From positions 1 to 20,795 of the forward strand of contig JAQVQU010000022.1 of assembly GCA_028701415.1 (NCBI GenBank): a stretch of DNA of 20,795 nucleotides, in the 5' to 3' direction. The notes beneath the pieces were generated by a model. It was not told where the DNA came from and did no database searches. It was given only the letters and a program-made list of their open reading frames with translations. This DNA comes from Clostridia bacterium (GTDB taxonomy: Bacteria; Bacillota; Clostridia; Christensenellales; DTU072). The position numbers and the translations under genes are program-made. Positions 1 to 8,891 of this stretch are shown here, one piece after another (within the stretch, counting starts at the first letter, position 1; each line of letters starts with the position of its first letter).

Positions 1-2452
1 CCTGAGAGCCGTTAAGAAAAATTGTTGCTTTTTCGGCATCCTCTAAAGCTAAATAGGTATCCTTAACCTCGATTTTACTATTTATTATAAACTTCAGTTT
101 TATACTGTGTTCGGGTGGAGTTTTCTCTGAAATCCAAGGTTGACTCGATTTTCCACTTCTTTTCTTATATCCACATTTTTTTCTGCAAATATTATCCAGG
201 TGCAATAACTCGTATTTGTTTCGGGAAAAACCACCCTTATCAAGAGCATAATAAGCCCTGTCAAGAAGTAGGACATTGGGTTCGGAAATAGAATAATCAA
301 AAGGCTCATCCAATGGAAGAGTTTTTGCGAAAACAGGCTTATTTTCTTTATTGTCCTTTTCCTCTTTATCTAGGCGCAGAAGAATGCTGTCATGATTATT
401 CATATCTGTATTGATAAATGTATATCCATTCTCAGCTATCGCCACTACTGGGATGATATCACCACTGAGTGTGTCCCATATAGATCCTTTCCATTCCCCT
501 TTGACTTTTATCATTAGGTTCTGTTTTTTTGATTCGCCTAATTCCTTTTCCACTCTTGAGAGAAATAACCACATTGCGTCATTATCTTCTCTTAGTTGGC
601 ATATTATATTGTTGGTGTGTTTTCCTTTTTCATAAATCCCATAAAGCCTGTTACTTTCAAGTGCTTCAAGTATTTCTTTCTCTTTAAATCTGATCTGGAT
701 AGATTTTTTTGCAAGTTCCTTTGATCTATTTGAGGGTATTCCATTTTCGAATTCCGGGACATCCCCAACAAACACAACTTTTCCCCCCTTGCTTTGGAAA
801 TCCTTTAATCTGTCTATAGTAGAAGTCCTTAGTGTAATGCAGTTTGGGACCAGGACCGTTTTATATTCCATATTGCCCACTTTTAGAGGGTAATTACCTT
901 CAGTATTAAGCTCGGGTAAAGTCGATTCCGAGATAAAATCAAAGTCCAACCCCGCTCTTAAAAGTAAATCTGTAATTTTCGTAAACTTTCTGTCATATCT
1001 GTCGCAACGTGATTTCGTATTGGAGTTTCCATATAGCGACCAGAAACTTTCGATCGGATGAATTACCGCAATTTCAGTAAGTGGTCTGCCCCTTGTCAGA
1101 GCAGTATTAACCCTAGCAAAATGGTCCTCAAGATACTTGAATTTTTTATACCAGGGAGATTGATAAAAAATTGAGGCAGGATAGTCTCTTTTGGAAAAAC
1201 CCTTCATAGACATAAGACTCAGATGCGGGACCCTTAATGTTACCCCCAACGCTGCTTGCCAATCCCCTCCTATTTTGTATTTTCTAAAGTCGCTGTCCCA
1301 TCTTGACACTCCGTACAATTCGCTTAACATTCCCTCCCTTCCGTATTGGCGAAGAGCTGATTGGGCTTGTTTTGCGGTTGTGAACTCAAACCTTCCTCCC
1401 AGCATATCTATTCCGGGAATTTGAAACCCTCTGTATTGTCTCATCGCATCAGCAACTGATTGAGTTTGGGTGCTGAGCTTTGGCTCTTCCATAAGGTGGC
1501 CGGTAAGAGAAATGCCCATTTCTTCACAACGCTTCCCTAAATTGTCGGAAAAAGCATTTGCAAACCTTTCAGCTAAATGGTCAAAATAATGATAACGTAC
1601 CTGTGAAAAAGTATTTTTATTCCAAAATAATTCAGGAAGTCGATCTAATAAAGAATAACCATAGGTGCTTACGAATGTATTATCAAAATCATCTGTCAAC
1701 GGTCTGCATTCGCTTTGAAAAGGCAAAAGAAATTCATGATGCTTAAATCTATGAAACTGTGGCTCATCGGTAAAGATTGATTTTATTTCACGACCAAAGA
1801 ATTCTCCTACGTTCTCTTGATAGGTTCGATAAGTAATCTCAGCAAAATAGTCTATTGCTTCTTTATTTAAAGTATCCACATAGGGAGTATTATTCAAAAA
1901 GCTCCTTGGGGGTTCTGTCTCTAGATATGCATACCATTGAATCCCCGCTGATCCTTCTTCATCTGAAAGCCTTTTATAGCTAATGAGTTTATTTCCACAT
2001 GTACATACATGATATCTTCCAAGAAGAAGCTTCCCTTTAAGAAGTTTTCCATCCGGATCGGTTATAGGTTCATCTTTTGATTTCCTTGTAGTAAATCGTA
2101 AAAATCGTGCCGAGTATCGCGGATTCTTTGTTACTATTCCTCCCGCATATCCTGAAGGCCACCTGTCCTCATCATATAAATAGAGCTGCATGCCCATTTT
2201 TTTTGCTTCTTCGGCCGATGCTCGAATACAGCCGTTAAAATCCTCTCCGAGGTATTCGGTATCTAGTCCGGAACGAACATGTGCATGGTAACCTCCAAAT
2301 CCCATTTCCTGGAAAATATGGGTCTGTGAAATGACCTCTTCTTTATCTAATTCACAATTCCATGCCCAAAAAGGCGCCCCTCTATATTCGTTAGAAGGAT
2401 TTTTAAAGAGTTCTTTATCCAAAATTTTTTCAGAATTCTTAGGATATAACAT
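1..2452 (-). CDS. GH106-like glycoside hydrolase (alpha-L-rhamnosidase-type), C-terminus cut off by window edge
   Basis: The frame is open for 817 codons from the ATG at 2452 to base 2, with no stop, so the C-terminus is missing. The N-terminus carries the GAPFWAWN motif followed by a GFGGYHAHVRSGL segment and an LYDEDRWPSGYAGG segment (about residues 23-80), which I recognise from large GH106-like 'rhamnosidase' proteins. A TDEP motif follows further in, and the last visible residues (ATIFLNGSQ) look like the start of a galactose-binding beta-sandwich. There is no signal peptide, so the enzyme is probably cytoplasmic and acts on imported oligosaccharides. It is the last visible gene of the glycan cluster, about 95 bp after the transporter stop, and its leader lies inside a 51-bp tandem repeat. 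No good Shine-Dalgarno sequence is visible: an AGG sits too far upstream. The family assignment comes from motif memory; true specificity (rhamnose or another sugar) is open. Confidence 0.75.
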   Translation of the reverse strand, partial: MLYPKNSEKILDKELFKNPSNEYRGAPFWAWNCELDKEEVISQTHIFQEMGFGGYHAHVRSGLDTEYLGEDFNGCIRASAEEAKKMGMQLYLYDEDRWPSGYAGGIVTKNPRYSARFLRFTTRKSKDEPITDPDGKLLKGKLLLGRYHVCTCGNKLISYKRLSDEEGSAGIQWYAYLETEPPRSFLNNTPYVDTLNKEAIDYFAEITYRTYQENVGEFFGREIKSIFTDEPQFHRFKHHEFLLPFQSECRPLTDDFDNTFVSTYGYSLLDRLPELFWNKNTFSQVRYHYFDHLAERFANAFSDNLGKRCEEMGISLTGHLMEEPKLSTQTQSVADAMRQYRGFQIPGIDMLGGRFEFTTAKQAQSALRQYGREGMLSELYGVSRWDSDFRKYKIGGDWQAALGVTLRVPHLSLMSMKGFSKRDYPASIFYQSPWYKKFKYLEDHFARVNTALTRGRPLTEIAVIHPIESFWSLYGNSNTKSRCDRYDRKFTKITDLLLRAGLDFDFISESTLPELNTEGNYPLKVGNMEYKTVLVPNCITLRTSTIDRLKDFQSKGGKVVFVGDVPEFENGIPSNRSKELAKKSIQIRFKEKEILEALESNRLYGIYEKGKHTNNIICQLREDNDAMWLFLSRVEKELGESKKQNLMIKVKGEWKGSIWDTLSGDIIPVVAIAENGYTFINTDMNNHDSILLRLDKEEKDNKENKPVFAKTLPLDEPFDYSISEPNVLLLDRAYYALDKGGFSRNKYELLHLDNICRKKCGYKKRSGKSSQPWISEKTPPEHSIKLKFIINSKIEVKDTYLALEDAEKATIFLNGSQ

Positions 2453-2460
2453 ATTATTCT

Positions 2461-2575
2461 AAATACCTGCTCAGGAAAATAATAACATATATTACTTTAT
2501 TCTTCGCTATTAAATACTTCCTCAGTAAAGTAAAAACATATATTACTTTATTCTTCGGTCTTCAATACTTCCTCA
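2461..2575. repeat. 51-bp tandem repeat spanning the 3' end of the transporter gene and the spacer
   Basis: Two complete units (2461-2511 and 2512-2562) differ at 7 of 51 positions, and a partial third unit starts at 2563 inside the transporter gene. Read on the minus strand, the transporter ends EEVLKTEE-stop. The next unit reads EEVFNSEE-stop, and the last continues through a diverged version into the start codon of the GH106-like gene. It therefore looks like a duplication of the transporter's 3' end that lengthened the intercistronic spacer. Because 51 is divisible by three, the reading phase is kept in each copy. Confidence 0.9.
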
Positions 2576-4059
2576 TCAACCGGGTCCGGAAAAGCTAATT
2601 TAACGTCTCTTTCCGCACGGAGCTGTTTAAGTTCCTCTAGAATATCCTCTTTTCGTTTTCCGGTGTAGTTATCAAAAAGCATAATTAACCCAGGTATTAT
2701 ATTCCCAAGTGTCCCGGGGACAGCTACAAGATAGAATATACCCTTGAGCGTTTCCGGTGTCTGAACCGCTTGTACCGTTACTCCATCAACTACAGATGCA
2801 CTTACATATCCAATAAGGCCAAGTCCCGCCGGGAGAAGAACACTGGTCCACAAACTGTTTATTCTCAGTGCCATTGAATGCAGAGCAAAAACCATACCAT
2901 CGCTTCTTACAGGGGTGCCATATTTCTTCCAAGTTTTCCATTCCATATATTCAGTACTGTCTGCGAGCAATATCCTTTTTGCGGATCGCATAAGCCCATT
3001 CGGAAAGCCCGAAATTGCTATCAGTATACCAACAAGCCATATATATTTGTATCCGCTTAAAAGCAATATTCCATAGCACAAACCTGAATAAAGGTAGCTA
3101 AATACGACCATATTTCTGGAAGTTATCTTATTCCCAATCACAGGGACCAATAATATTCCCACATATGTCAAGCCTACACTTACTGCACCTACTACTGTTG
3201 AAAGCCAGAATGCATTTAGGGTCTCAAGATAAAAAAACGCCAGAGCACCATAACATATTTTTCTGATAGAATCAGCTATCTCGCTTGCAGTTACGACTAG
3301 CAGAGGTCTGTTATGAATCAAAGCTTTAGCATTGAGCGATACTTTGGGTTTTTTAATGCTTATTGCAGGATTTCTCTCTTTAAGAGTAAAATACGGCATA
3401 ATCATACTCGCCATTCCTAACACCCCGAAAATCAACGCTCCGATTAAATAAATATTTTGTTGAGCAGAAAAATCGTTTTTATACATACTGATGAATATGG
3501 GTATAACCCCTCCGGGTAAAGTAGTGCCCAAACAGGATGCCAGTTCAGCTAAGGAATAAAAATTCTTTCTATCTTTAGGGTTTCCACACATACGGACAGA
3601 CATAGTATTAAGACTGAGTCCATACAACGAACCCGAAACGACATAGGTTATATAAAAACAAACAACCCACAAAATTCTAATGTTCATACTCTGAGCGGGG
3701 ATAACATAAAGCAGTATTGATGTTATAGCAAGTGGGAACGGGGTAATCAGAAGGAAAGGCCTTGTTAAACTTCTGGAATTTTTCCCTAAACCTCTGTCAA
3801 GAATTGTCCCTGATATAGGTTCCATTACTATAGTAATAATCTGTGCTACCAGCATTAGAACCGTGACTACAGCCATTTCTATTCCGACATATCTTGTTAA
3901 AAAAAGAACAATAAAAGTTCCCACCATGTCTTGGCCCATATTACTACCAAAACAACCCGCGGAAAATCCAAATTGCTCTTTTAAAGTAAATGATGGGTTG
4001 GTAGCCATTTTTTTAATACTTTCTTTTAACCTGATGAATGGATTTTTAGGATTTGACAT
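2548..4059 (-). CDS. GPH-family (MFS_2) sugar:cation symporter
   Basis: This 503-residue protein is highly hydrophobic with about twelve predicted membrane helices. The N-terminal GFSAGCFGSNMGQD segment and the EPISGTILDRGL...RSLTRPFLL stretch resemble the glycoside-pentoside-hexuronide:cation symporter signature (the D-x-x-x-G...R-x-R-P loop between helices 2 and 4). Members of this family import glycosides, pentosides or hexuronides with Na+ or H+. The ATG at 4059 follows an AAGGCGG ribosome binding site at good distance. The gene lies between the GH4 gene (156 bp upstream) and the GH106-like gene, which fits import of the oligosaccharide that these soluble enzymes degrade. The charged C-terminal tail is encoded by DNA that has been tandemly duplicated downstream. 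Substrate cannot be read from the sequence; a uronide- or rhamnose-containing oligosaccharide is an inference from the neighbours. Confidence 0.85.
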   Translation of the reverse strand: MSNPKNPFIRLKESIKKMATNPSFTLKEQFGFSAGCFGSNMGQDMVGTFIVLFLTRYVGIEMAVVTVLMLVAQIITIVMEPISGTILDRGLGKNSRSLTRPFLLITPFPLAITSILLYVIPAQSMNIRILWVVCFYITYVVSGSLYGLSLNTMSVRMCGNPKDRKNFYSLAELASCLGTTLPGGVIPIFISMYKNDFSAQQNIYLIGALIFGVLGMASMIMPYFTLKERNPAISIKKPKVSLNAKALIHNRPLLVVTASEIADSIRKICYGALAFFYLETLNAFWLSTVVGAVSVGLTYVGILLVPVIGNKITSRNMVVFSYLYSGLCYGILLLSGYKYIWLVGILIAISGFPNGLMRSAKRILLADSTEYMEWKTWKKYGTPVRSDGMVFALHSMALRINSLWTSVLLPAGLGLIGYVSASVVDGVTVQAVQTPETLKGIFYLVAVPGTLGNIIPGLIMLFDNYTGKRKEDILEELKQLRAERDVKLAFPDPVDEEVLKTEE

Positions 4060-4093
4060 TATTTTAACCGCCTTTTAAAATGATTTGGGCCAA

Positions 4094-4184
4094 AGGACTG
4101 GTGTCCTACGATATGTTTTTCCTTATAAAAAACCTAGTTAATATTTTCTTAACAGAATTATATTTTTTCTCTTCAGTTTGAAGA
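4094..4184. other. two short inverted repeats in the GH4-transporter spacer
   Basis: The 156-bp spacer (4060-4215) holds two small perfect inverted repeats: AGGAC-TGGT-GTCCT at 4094-4107 and TCTTCA-GTT-TGAAGA at 4170-4184. Neither is followed by a T-run on the minus strand, so neither looks like an intrinsic terminator for the GH4 transcript. They could be mRNA processing or stabilising hairpins, or operator sites. No convincing promoter for the transporter is visible; an AT-rich -10-like TATAAT has no good -35 box. Confidence 0.3.
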
Positions 4185-4215
4185 TAAGATCATTTTTTTT
4201 GATTATATAGTGTTA

Positions 4216-5661
4216 TTAATTTTTCAGCCAATCAGCAAGAACATCCTTATTACATTCAATCATTTCTTGAAATAGTGCTCTTTGTTTATCTTGGGTCAGA
4301 CGTGCTACGGAAGGGTCTCTCATGAATACCTTCAATAAACCTTCTTTGTCATTTTCAAAAAAAGCTTTTACATAGTCTCTTTGATTCTCTGCATGCAAAA
4401 TTTCCCTGTTTCGCAGAAAATCGTTTTGAATCTCCCCCGCACAAATGGGCTCAATTTTCCCTTCTGAAAACCTTGCATTAGTCTCAACTGCAGTTCCATA
4501 TGGAAGCCCGGGTGCTTGGCCAAGATTGGGGATGTTTACATTTGATACAATATCCCCCAGACCACTTAAGGCTATAAGCTGAAGAACACCTTCTTCCCCG
4601 CTTGATTTAATTCTGGTTTTCAAAAATCCTGACGCTTGCAGTTTAAGCTGGTTACGCTTCAAAAAGTCTCTAAGGAGTCTGTTTCTAACGGTAGTAAGAA
4701 TAAATCCTGACTTCCCATAATGTTTCTTTCCAATAGGAAGATAACTATCGGGAACAAACTCAGAAAGATGTCTATCTCCTGCCGCACCAAATACTCCATA
4801 TTTTTCAAAAATATCAAATTTTACAATGTTATTCAGAAAGGGAGAACGCCATTCCTTAAACATAGGAACAAATGCCTTATATATAGGCATAATATCCTTA
4901 TCCTTGTATTTGGCTTCGTTAATTAACGTAAAATGATTTACTCCCTGTACATTGGGGTGAATCTCATGTCTGTCCGTATTAGGATGCTTGAAAGATGTAA
5001 ATTTAATATTTGCTCTGCGAAGTGCTCTTTTTACTTCTTTGAGGTTACTCTCCATGAAGTATTTTTGTCCTACCTCATCAAGTGAATTGAACAAATCAAG
5101 TACCCCCGCAATCAATTTTTGGCTGCTGTATACTTCGTGGCAACACCCAAAAGCTTTTATTTCTGGAAAGCTGGTATAGAGAGCATTAACACACATATCC
5201 AGAGGATTTGTGTAGTTTATGACCCAAGCTAAAGGACAGCATTCCTTAATCTTTTCTCCAAAAAAGAAGAAATAACCCAGTGTCCGCAAAGCTCTTGAAT
5301 ACCCGCCAGGGCCAACAGTATCCCCAACTGGTTGATAGATACCATACCTCTCTGGATAATGCACATCCCAATGCATATTATGAAGAGAATACGGAAGGAT
5401 AGATATCAAAACTATATCTGCACCAGTGAGAGCTTTCTCAATATTTGGCTCTACTTCACAACTCCATTTTGATTTAACCTTATCTCTGTTTTGGGAAACC
5501 ATTCTTGAAAAACACTTCTGGTTAAGCAGAGCCGCATCATTATCTATATCATAAAGACGAATGATTCCTTCAAGTTTGTCCTGAATCAACAAATCGGAGA
5601 AATATTTCTGAGCCCAATTTTTGCTTCCACCACCAATATATGCTATGGTTACTTGCTTCAT
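4216..5661 (-). CDS. GH4 family NAD- and metal-dependent glycosidase, LplD-like alpha-galacturonidase
   Basis: At 481 residues this is normal for GH4. These enzymes use NAD+ for transient oxidation at C3 and a divalent metal (usually Mn2+) under reducing conditions. The N-terminus shows the Rossmann motif YIGGGS (residues 8-13). The metal and substrate region has NYTNP (Asn152) and GCCHE (Cys174, His175), followed by GVNHF and AAGDRHL. The pattern closely recalls Bacillus subtilis LplD, an alpha-galacturonidase: GIYQ-VGDTVGPGG, CCHEV, AGDRHL-EF and TNVN-PN-GQ are shared as I remember them. No signal peptide, so it is cytoplasmic. The ATG at 5661 has an ideal GGAGGAGC ribosome binding site. 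A 282-bp spacer with a 33-bp tandem repeat precedes it, so it may have its own promoter. Alpha-galacturonide or another alpha-glycoside is the likely substrate; GH4 specificity is hard to call from sequence alone. Confidence 0.88.
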   Translation of the reverse strand: MKQVTIAYIGGGSKNWAQKYFSDLLIQDKLEGIIRLYDIDNDAALLNQKCFSRMVSQNRDKVKSKWSCEVEPNIEKALTGADIVLISILPYSLHNMHWDVHYPERYGIYQPVGDTVGPGGYSRALRTLGYFFFFGEKIKECCPLAWVINYTNPLDMCVNALYTSFPEIKAFGCCHEVYSSQKLIAGVLDLFNSLDEVGQKYFMESNLKEVKRALRRANIKFTSFKHPNTDRHEIHPNVQGVNHFTLINEAKYKDKDIMPIYKAFVPMFKEWRSPFLNNIVKFDIFEKYGVFGAAGDRHLSEFVPDSYLPIGKKHYGKSGFILTTVRNRLLRDFLKRNQLKLQASGFLKTRIKSSGEEGVLQLIALSGLGDIVSNVNIPNLGQAPGLPYGTAVETNARFSEGKIEPICAGEIQNDFLRNREILHAENQRDYVKAFFENDKEGLLKVFMRDPSVARLTQDKQRALFQEMIECNKDVLADWLKN

Positions 5662-5943
5662 TGCTCCTCCAAAAAACCTCTTATTTCTTGTATGTTATCA
5701 CAATAGTTATTGCTTTTCTATATAACTAATAGTATTTATGCAGATAATTACATATATATTAATTTAGAAAACAATACTAGTTTTTTATTAGTCCTACCAT
5801 ATTTCCAAACTAGTTTTTAATTAGTCCTACCATATTTCCAATATACTTTCTCTTCTACGTATTTTCTTATAAGTCTAAATTTTTGGGCAGGTAAATTAGT
5901 GGAGTGTGTTCATGCAATTTTTAAAAAAATCCCAGTCTATATA
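5662..5943. promoter_or_regulatory. intergenic control region upstream of the GH4 gene
   Basis: This 282-bp AT-rich spacer between the GH92 stop and the GH4 start holds a 33-bp tandem duplication (5776-5841) and a short palindrome CAATA-GT-TATTG at 5701-5712, about 40-50 bp before the GH4 start codon. TTATCT and TATATA boxes 17 bp apart on the minus strand are a weak promoter candidate. No clear intrinsic terminator follows the GH92 gene: GGG and T-rich stretches occur but no compact stem. Whether GH4, transporter and GH106 form a second transcription unit cannot be settled by eye. Confidence 0.4.
5776..5841. repeat. 33-bp perfect-phase tandem duplication, possible direct-repeat operator
   Basis: Units 5776-5808 and 5809-5841 are adjacent and differ at one base only. 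Each begins with a quasi-palindrome (ACTAG, a T-rich centre, then TTAGT) and continues GTCCTACCATATTTCCAA. The 33-bp period is close to three helical turns, so both copies face the same side of the DNA. They lie 115-180 bp upstream of the GH4 start codon. AraC-type regulators use in-phase direct repeats, but no regulator gene is in the window. Confidence 0.85.
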
Positions 5944-7875
5944 CTACTTCAAACAAATTATTAGTTTGCCACCTTGTATTATGTCCTTAGGGGTAATTTC
6001 ATACTTTTCTAGCGGCTTACCATTCAAAGTAACTGATGACAAGTAGAACGCCTTTTCTCTCTCTCTTTTTACCTCAATAAAGAAGGGATTGTCTTGATTA
6101 ATTACTGCTTTTTCAATTTGCGGGCAACCTATTAATATTCTGTTTGTGCCAATAATTGGGAACAAACCAAGTGCATTCCAAACATACCAAGAAGATAATC
6201 CACCAGAATCATCATTTCCGCACAAGCCCCCATCATCAATTTGGAATTGATTGGTTAGTATTTCATTCAACACTTCATTTTGTCTATCATGTCTGCCAAG
6301 TAATCCATATAGATACGGGGTTTCCATATCTGGTTCGTTATTTAAGCCCTCAAATCTCCTTACCTTATTCCCATATTTATTTGCTGCCCATGGAAGGGAA
6401 AAACTTCCAAACCTTTTACATCTCTTTCCATTATATCCAAAGAAACTATCCAAGGCTCTAAGTAACTCCTCTTTGTCAGAAAAGGTGATTCTTTGATCGG
6501 TACTTGCGCTTACTCTAAAACTATAATTGACATTGCTCCCTTCATAATATCTTGCGCCTTCTGTTTTAAGAAGCACTCCCTTTTCATCGAATATCCCTTT
6601 TAAAAGCTCCTTTATCTGCTCTTCGATTTTTTCTTCCCCTAAGTCTGGGTTTGCGTTCTTAATAGAGAAGAAAGCATCTGCTATGTCTAAATTGAAAGTA
6701 TAATTTGGTTTTATTGGTAACCCCTTTCGTATATGAAAAAGTATATCCTTTTTTCTTTGCAAAAGAATATCGGAATATTTATACTCAACGCCGTAGATCT
6801 CAGCAGTATTTATTAGAATGTTTGCGATACAAGCTGATTGTTCACTAAATCCATAAGATTTATCATTTAAATGCTTAGAATTATGGAAAAACCCTTCTTC
6901 AGAAAAGAGAGTTGTTAGTCCTTTGACAATATCCGAACCATAATCGGGATAGAGCAAAAAAATCAACGGAATCTGGGTTTTATACATATCCCACAGTGTC
7001 AAAAAATCAAATACTCTACCCTCTTTATTGTAGATAAATGGGCGTTTCAAACAATGATATAAGGAAGTATAGAATAATCTTTCTACCCTACTTGACGCCT
7101 CTATGTCTATTTTGTTGAGTAAATCCATCCATTTTGTTTGAACATAGTTTTCTTCTTCTATAAAACTTTGCTCTGCTGAAATAAAACTATCAAATGAGTA
7201 AGCCAATTGAAAATCAACCTGATTTCCGGATAAGCAAATCTCATTCTCATCTATTTTCTCAATAGATCCTTTACGTAGCTTAATGACCCAGAATATCTTT
7301 ATAGATTCATAATCTACATAAATTCGTAAGTATTCTCCATCCTGAACGATATTACTAGCATATCTTTTCGGTCGATAATTGTGATTTGACAAACCTGCAT
7401 AACCAGGGATAATTCTGACTGGATGTTTGGATGTTATTGAGTATGCAACATAGTGACTTCCCATTTTTGCATCCATCTCATACTCTCTGGTTTTTATTTT
7501 ATATCCATCTAATGCATAATTCTCATAGATAAGTGGTTCCATTTTGGGAGAGGGTTTAATTAAAAAATAATTATAAAAATTCTTTATATCCCCTGTCCCA
7601 CTCGGGGCAAAATGAGTAATCCCTTTAATACTATTTTTGGAGATAAAACTCGAGGGTGAACCTGAAGTAGACCGGTTATATTTCCCATATCCCGTCGGGT
7701 ATCCTCCCGAATAAGGAACTGAGCAAAAAGAGGAAAATGGCGGTTGCGGAGAGGGGGCAAGGTTACCTATATTCGGTTTATAAAAAAACCACCTTTCAGC
7801 TAATGAGCCGGCTTTTCTGCATGTAAAAGGCTCACTACCCCACTTATAGTTTATAATTGAATTATAATCTCTCAT
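5944..7875 (-). CDS. GH92 family alpha-mannosidase-like glycosidase, cytoplasmic
   Basis: The C-terminal two thirds carries the GH92 signature series: TLWDMYKTQIPL, YYEGSNVNYSFR, GLNNEPDMETPYLYGLLGRHD and GLCGNDDSGGLSSWYVWNALGLFPI. The last includes the Asp pair (555-556 from the ATG) that corresponds to the catalytic-base region of these Ca2+-dependent inverting exo-alpha-mannosidases. The protein is about 643 residues, shorter than the usual 700-800, and its N-terminal beta-sandwich is divergent. It has no signal peptide, unlike many secreted GH92 enzymes, so it should act on imported glycans. I chose the ATG at 7875, which follows GAGAGGG. A GTG at 7887 would add four residues and overlap the upstream stop by four bases. 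It is tightly coupled to the methyltransferase gene. Alpha-mannoside is the family substrate, but a methylated or other alpha-glycoside is possible here. Confidence 0.85.
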   Translation of the reverse strand: MRDYNSIINYKWGSEPFTCRKAGSLAERWFFYKPNIGNLAPSPQPPFSSFCSVPYSGGYPTGYGKYNRSTSGSPSSFISKNSIKGITHFAPSGTGDIKNFYNYFLIKPSPKMEPLIYENYALDGYKIKTREYEMDAKMGSHYVAYSITSKHPVRIIPGYAGLSNHNYRPKRYASNIVQDGEYLRIYVDYESIKIFWVIKLRKGSIEKIDENEICLSGNQVDFQLAYSFDSFISAEQSFIEEENYVQTKWMDLLNKIDIEASSRVERLFYTSLYHCLKRPFIYNKEGRVFDFLTLWDMYKTQIPLIFLLYPDYGSDIVKGLTTLFSEEGFFHNSKHLNDKSYGFSEQSACIANILINTAEIYGVEYKYSDILLQRKKDILFHIRKGLPIKPNYTFNLDIADAFFSIKNANPDLGEEKIEEQIKELLKGIFDEKGVLLKTEGARYYEGSNVNYSFRVSASTDQRITFSDKEELLRALDSFFGYNGKRCKRFGSFSLPWAANKYGNKVRRFEGLNNEPDMETPYLYGLLGRHDRQNEVLNEILTNQFQIDDGGLCGNDDSGGLSSWYVWNALGLFPIIGTNRILIGCPQIEKAVINQDNPFFIEVKREREKAFYLSSVTLNGKPLEKYEITPKDIIQGGKLIICLK

Positions 7876-7883
7876 TTTCCCTC

Positions 7884-8882
7884 TCACGATATGTTCTCAC
7901 AGTAATAGTCCTTAACTGCCTCGAAATAAGCGTCAATGTTATCCCAATCGGAATCAAATGGAATGTCACAGCCCGAACTGATTATGAAATTCGGATATAC
8001 CGAGCAGCGTGTCAAAAGATCAATACTACTTGAATATATCTTATCTTTTGTCGAGTTTCTAAAATCAACAGGATTAATATTACCCATAACAATCACGTCA
8101 CTTGGCATCCTCTTTAGTACCTCTTCCATATCGACCGCATTTCCAAAATGATATATATCTGCACCCAGTTCTTTTATCGAAGGTATAAGAGGAATGGTAT
8201 TTCCGCAGTTATGATAAACCAAGACAAAGTCTTCATCGTTTACCTCTTCGAAAATGCGTTTTACATATCTGTTTGAAAACTCCTCGCAGAGTGTAGGTGA
8301 CAACAATCCAGCAGCAGGCTCGGCCATAATAACCCCATCTGCACCAACTTTTTTAAAAGCATTAATGTAGTTGATTATGAATGTGGTGCATTTCTCCAAA
8401 AGCTTATGTACAGATTCTTCATCATCATAGCAGGCCATCATTAATTCGGTCATATCATACAACCTACCTGACAGCGAATAAGGTCCAATTACCCCGCAAA
8501 ATACAGGGACTTCTGAAATCTGTTGTTTAGCCAGTCGAACACCTTCTATATATATTCCTGTGCGTCCCTTTCCAACCGGGGGTATCAAAACTTCATTTAC
8601 TTCGCTTATATCCGAAATAATACCTTTTGTAACGGTAGGTATTTCCTGAGCAGAATATTTTATTTCCGCTCCAAATGCTTCTGCCTCAACAGATAAATCC
8701 ATCATATTTAGCGCTGCTGAAACCTTACAACGATTTAATATGGCACTCATCCCTTCGACCTGTTTTTTACTATTAGTCACCAGCTCCAAAACACTTGATA
8801 AAGTCAAAGACGTAGAGGGGAAAGACAATATGGGCATAGTTTTATCTTTCTCAGAAATCATGTCTTTTATTATCTTTTTCAT
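7884..8882 (-). CDS. UroD-fold, zinc-dependent corrinoid methyltransferase (MtaA/MtbA/CmuA type)
   Basis: The 332-residue protein belongs to the uroporphyrinogen-decarboxylase-like methyltransferases rather than true UroD. It has the zinc motif H-x-C...C of this group at His224, Cys226 and Cys305 (YHNCG and SSGCD), together with the MAEPAAGLLSP and MGNINPVDF stretches typical of these barrels. Members move a methyl group to or from a cobalamin protein. In methanogens the acceptor is coenzyme M; in acetogenic bacteria related proteins take methyl groups from methoxylated compounds. The gene starts nine bases after the reactivase stop with a GGGAGAG ribosome binding site and runs into the GH92 gene, placing it in a corrinoid protein-reactivase-methyltransferase operon. 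Whether it is the substrate demethylase (MT1) or the outgoing transferase (MT2) is not resolved; no other methyltransferase is visible in the window. Confidence 0.87.
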   Translation of the reverse strand: MKKIIKDMISEKDKTMPILSFPSTSLTLSSVLELVTNSKKQVEGMSAILNRCKVSAALNMMDLSVEAEAFGAEIKYSAQEIPTVTKGIISDISEVNEVLIPPVGKGRTGIYIEGVRLAKQQISEVPVFCGVIGPYSLSGRLYDMTELMMACYDDEESVHKLLEKCTTFIINYINAFKKVGADGVIMAEPAAGLLSPTLCEEFSNRYVKRIFEEVNDEDFVLVYHNCGNTIPLIPSIKELGADIYHFGNAVDMEEVLKRMPSDVIVMGNINPVDFRNSTKDKIYSSSIDLLTRCSVYPNFIISSGCDIPFDSDWDNIDAYFEAVKDYYCENIS

Positions 8883-8891
8883 TTTCTCTCC

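Noticed and set aside
100..309. 69-codon minus-strand frame near the left edge
   Set aside because: It is out of phase with the GH106-like gene, which stays open through this region to the window edge.
6156..6496. two overlapping plus-strand frames of 101 and 81 codons
   Set aside because: Both are antisense to the conserved C-terminal motifs of the GH92 gene and show no recognisable motif or start signal.
7884..8882. true uroporphyrinogen decarboxylase for haem synthesis
   Set aside because: The His-x-Cys...Cys zinc motif and the corrinoid neighbours fit the methyltransferase branch; no other tetrapyrrole genes are present.
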